This document shows positions 63,343 to 64,000 of a stretch of 64,000 bases of DNA, piece by piece. A program made the translations under genes and the position numbers. Numbering within the stretch: the stretch's first letter is position 1; every line of letters starts with the position of its first letter. A model generated the notes under the pieces. The model saw nothing but the letters and a program-made list of their open reading frames with translations. It had not been told where the DNA came from and ran no database searches. This DNA is from Saccharicrinis sp963666825 (GTDB lineage: Bacteria > Bacteroidota > Bacteroidia > Bacteroidales > Marinilabiliaceae), in assembly GCA_963666825.2 (NCBI GenBank), contig OY763044.2, forward strand, positions 1,426,001 through 1,490,000. Reading direction: 5' to 3'.

Positions 63343-64000
63343 GTGGATGCTGTTAAAGGAGGATAAAATAGTCATGTTTAATGCGAATTAAGAGTTGAAA
63401 TATAAAATATACACAGAGACTCAATGGCACAGCAGTTTTTTATATGCCTGGTTGTTATAAACAGCACTTTAATGAATAATGACAACAGGGAAATCGTTTT
63501 TTGAAATAAATATATTTTGAAGTCGAGATTCCGACATCAGCAACGTAGCTTGGGACCCACTTTTCTTTAATTTTGAAAAGGCAGAAAGCTGTTTGAACGT
63601 AGTGAGTTCTTTCTGTCTCAAAATAAAGAAAATAGTGGGTAAGTGAGTGGTGCAGTCGGCGGACTTTTTTGTTTACTTTTTTTGACTGCAGAATTGAAGC
63701 GTAGCGGAAATCATGAACGCTTTAAATTTTTACTTACTGTGAACTAAAAAAAGTAAAAGCCGTTGCGGCTTGAGCAAATAAATGTTTTCTTGATAAAAAT
63801 AGGAGTGTTTTCATTAAAAGCACTTTCATGAATAACGACACTGGTAAAGTATCTTTATTAATAGGAAGAAATGAGTCCACATAGGTAAATCTTTACCGAT
63901 TTTTAAAAAAAATAATAAACTCTGTGTCATGGCGTCTCTGTGTTCGTTTTCAATCCTTGATTGGCATGTTTAATATATTATTTTATATCTGTCAGATAAA
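63343..64000. repeat. Gene-free repeat region with a long hairpin
   Basis: A ~84-nt hairpin has a left arm 63556-63576 (CCCACTTTTCTTTAATTTTGA) pairing imperfectly with 63618-63639, and an inner stem GGCAGAAAG/CTTTCTGTC. The phrase GAACGTAGTGAGTT in its loop also occurs in the 26.6 kb repeat. Flanking direct repeats GCACTTTAATGAATAATGAC (63465) and GCACTTTCATGAATAACGAC (63821) bracket it. No coding content seen to the window end. Confidence 0.6.

Overview
The window comes from a low-GC member of the Bacteroidota, most likely a free-living relative of the Marinilabiliales/Bacteroidales. The evidence is a SusC/SusD pair, a hybrid two-component sensor with an AraC output domain, a type IX secretion C-terminal signal, a TonB receptor paired with a DUF4249 lipoprotein, DUF6266 and DUF6340 proteins, and promoters of the TAnnTTTG type. 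Genus or species cannot be read from the sequence. I saw no rRNA gene, tRNA gene or CRISPR array.

Layout. 1-4.2 kb: two membrane/PAS histidine kinases on the minus strand, the first cut by the window edge. 4.9-14 kb: mostly housekeeping genes (DUF6266 protein, ArfB rescue factor, PrsW-like protease, sirtuin, FabG, iron alcohol dehydrogenase, DUF6340 lipoprotein, PBP4-type DacB, DUF819 membrane protein). 13.6-26.4 kb: envelope functions (unknown acidic lipoprotein, TonB receptor with DUF4249 lipoprotein, omega-amidase, TonB-domain protein, and a 1974-residue alpha-2-macroglobulin with an embedded TonB-receptor plug). 26.5-33.6 kb: a T9SS-sorted protein and a PAS/MCP-like protein, then a gene-poor repeat field built around a REP-associated tyrosine transposase and a broken LytTR gene. 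33.6-35.9 kb: an isolated two-gene unit (HEPN-like protein plus ORC/Cdc6-like AAA+ ATPase), the best candidate for an undescribed, possibly defensive system. 36.2-45.2 kb: GH2 glycosidase, Crp-like regulator, azoreductase, a small outer-membrane protein/MFS operon and an AraC regulator, with MITE-like and structured repeats between them. 45.5-61.3 kb: a complete fructan/raffinose-type utilisation locus. 61.5-63.2 kb: cyclophilin-like protein and a second iron alcohol dehydrogenase, then more repeats.

The utilisation locus. A hybrid sensor with a periplasmic sugar-binding domain (58497-61268, minus) faces a plus-strand run of sugar porter, PfkB fructokinase, SusC, SusD, a GH32-fold lipoprotein without visible catalytic residues, a GH36 alpha-galactosidase and an intact GH32 lipoprotein. 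The parts resemble the fructose-sensing fructan locus of Bacteroides thetaiotaomicron; the GH36 suggests galactose-capped sucrosides such as raffinose and stachyose. Three copies of a TATCAAATTTGATA-like site lie just upstream of the first gene.

A regulon visible in the sequence. GH2 (36250), the AraC regulator (44255) and the second iron alcohol dehydrogenase (62007) share the same upstream layout: two GTAATATAGGTAA-like half-sites exactly 21 bp apart, then 42-43 bp to a TAnnTTTG promoter abutting a conserved TAASGAACTA box. This fits direct-repeat operators of an AraC-family activator, and the adjacent AraC protein is the natural candidate. A fourth copy without a promoter lies in the decayed repeat field at 30158-30191.

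Repeats are unusually abundant: four copies of a ~200-bp element around the transposase, two copies of a ~197-bp hairpin element, a 166-bp element with 19-bp inverted ends, an inverted repeat pair linking 41.4 kb and 58.4 kb, an 800-bp degenerate field, and an exact 11-bp-period tandem at 4.7 kb.
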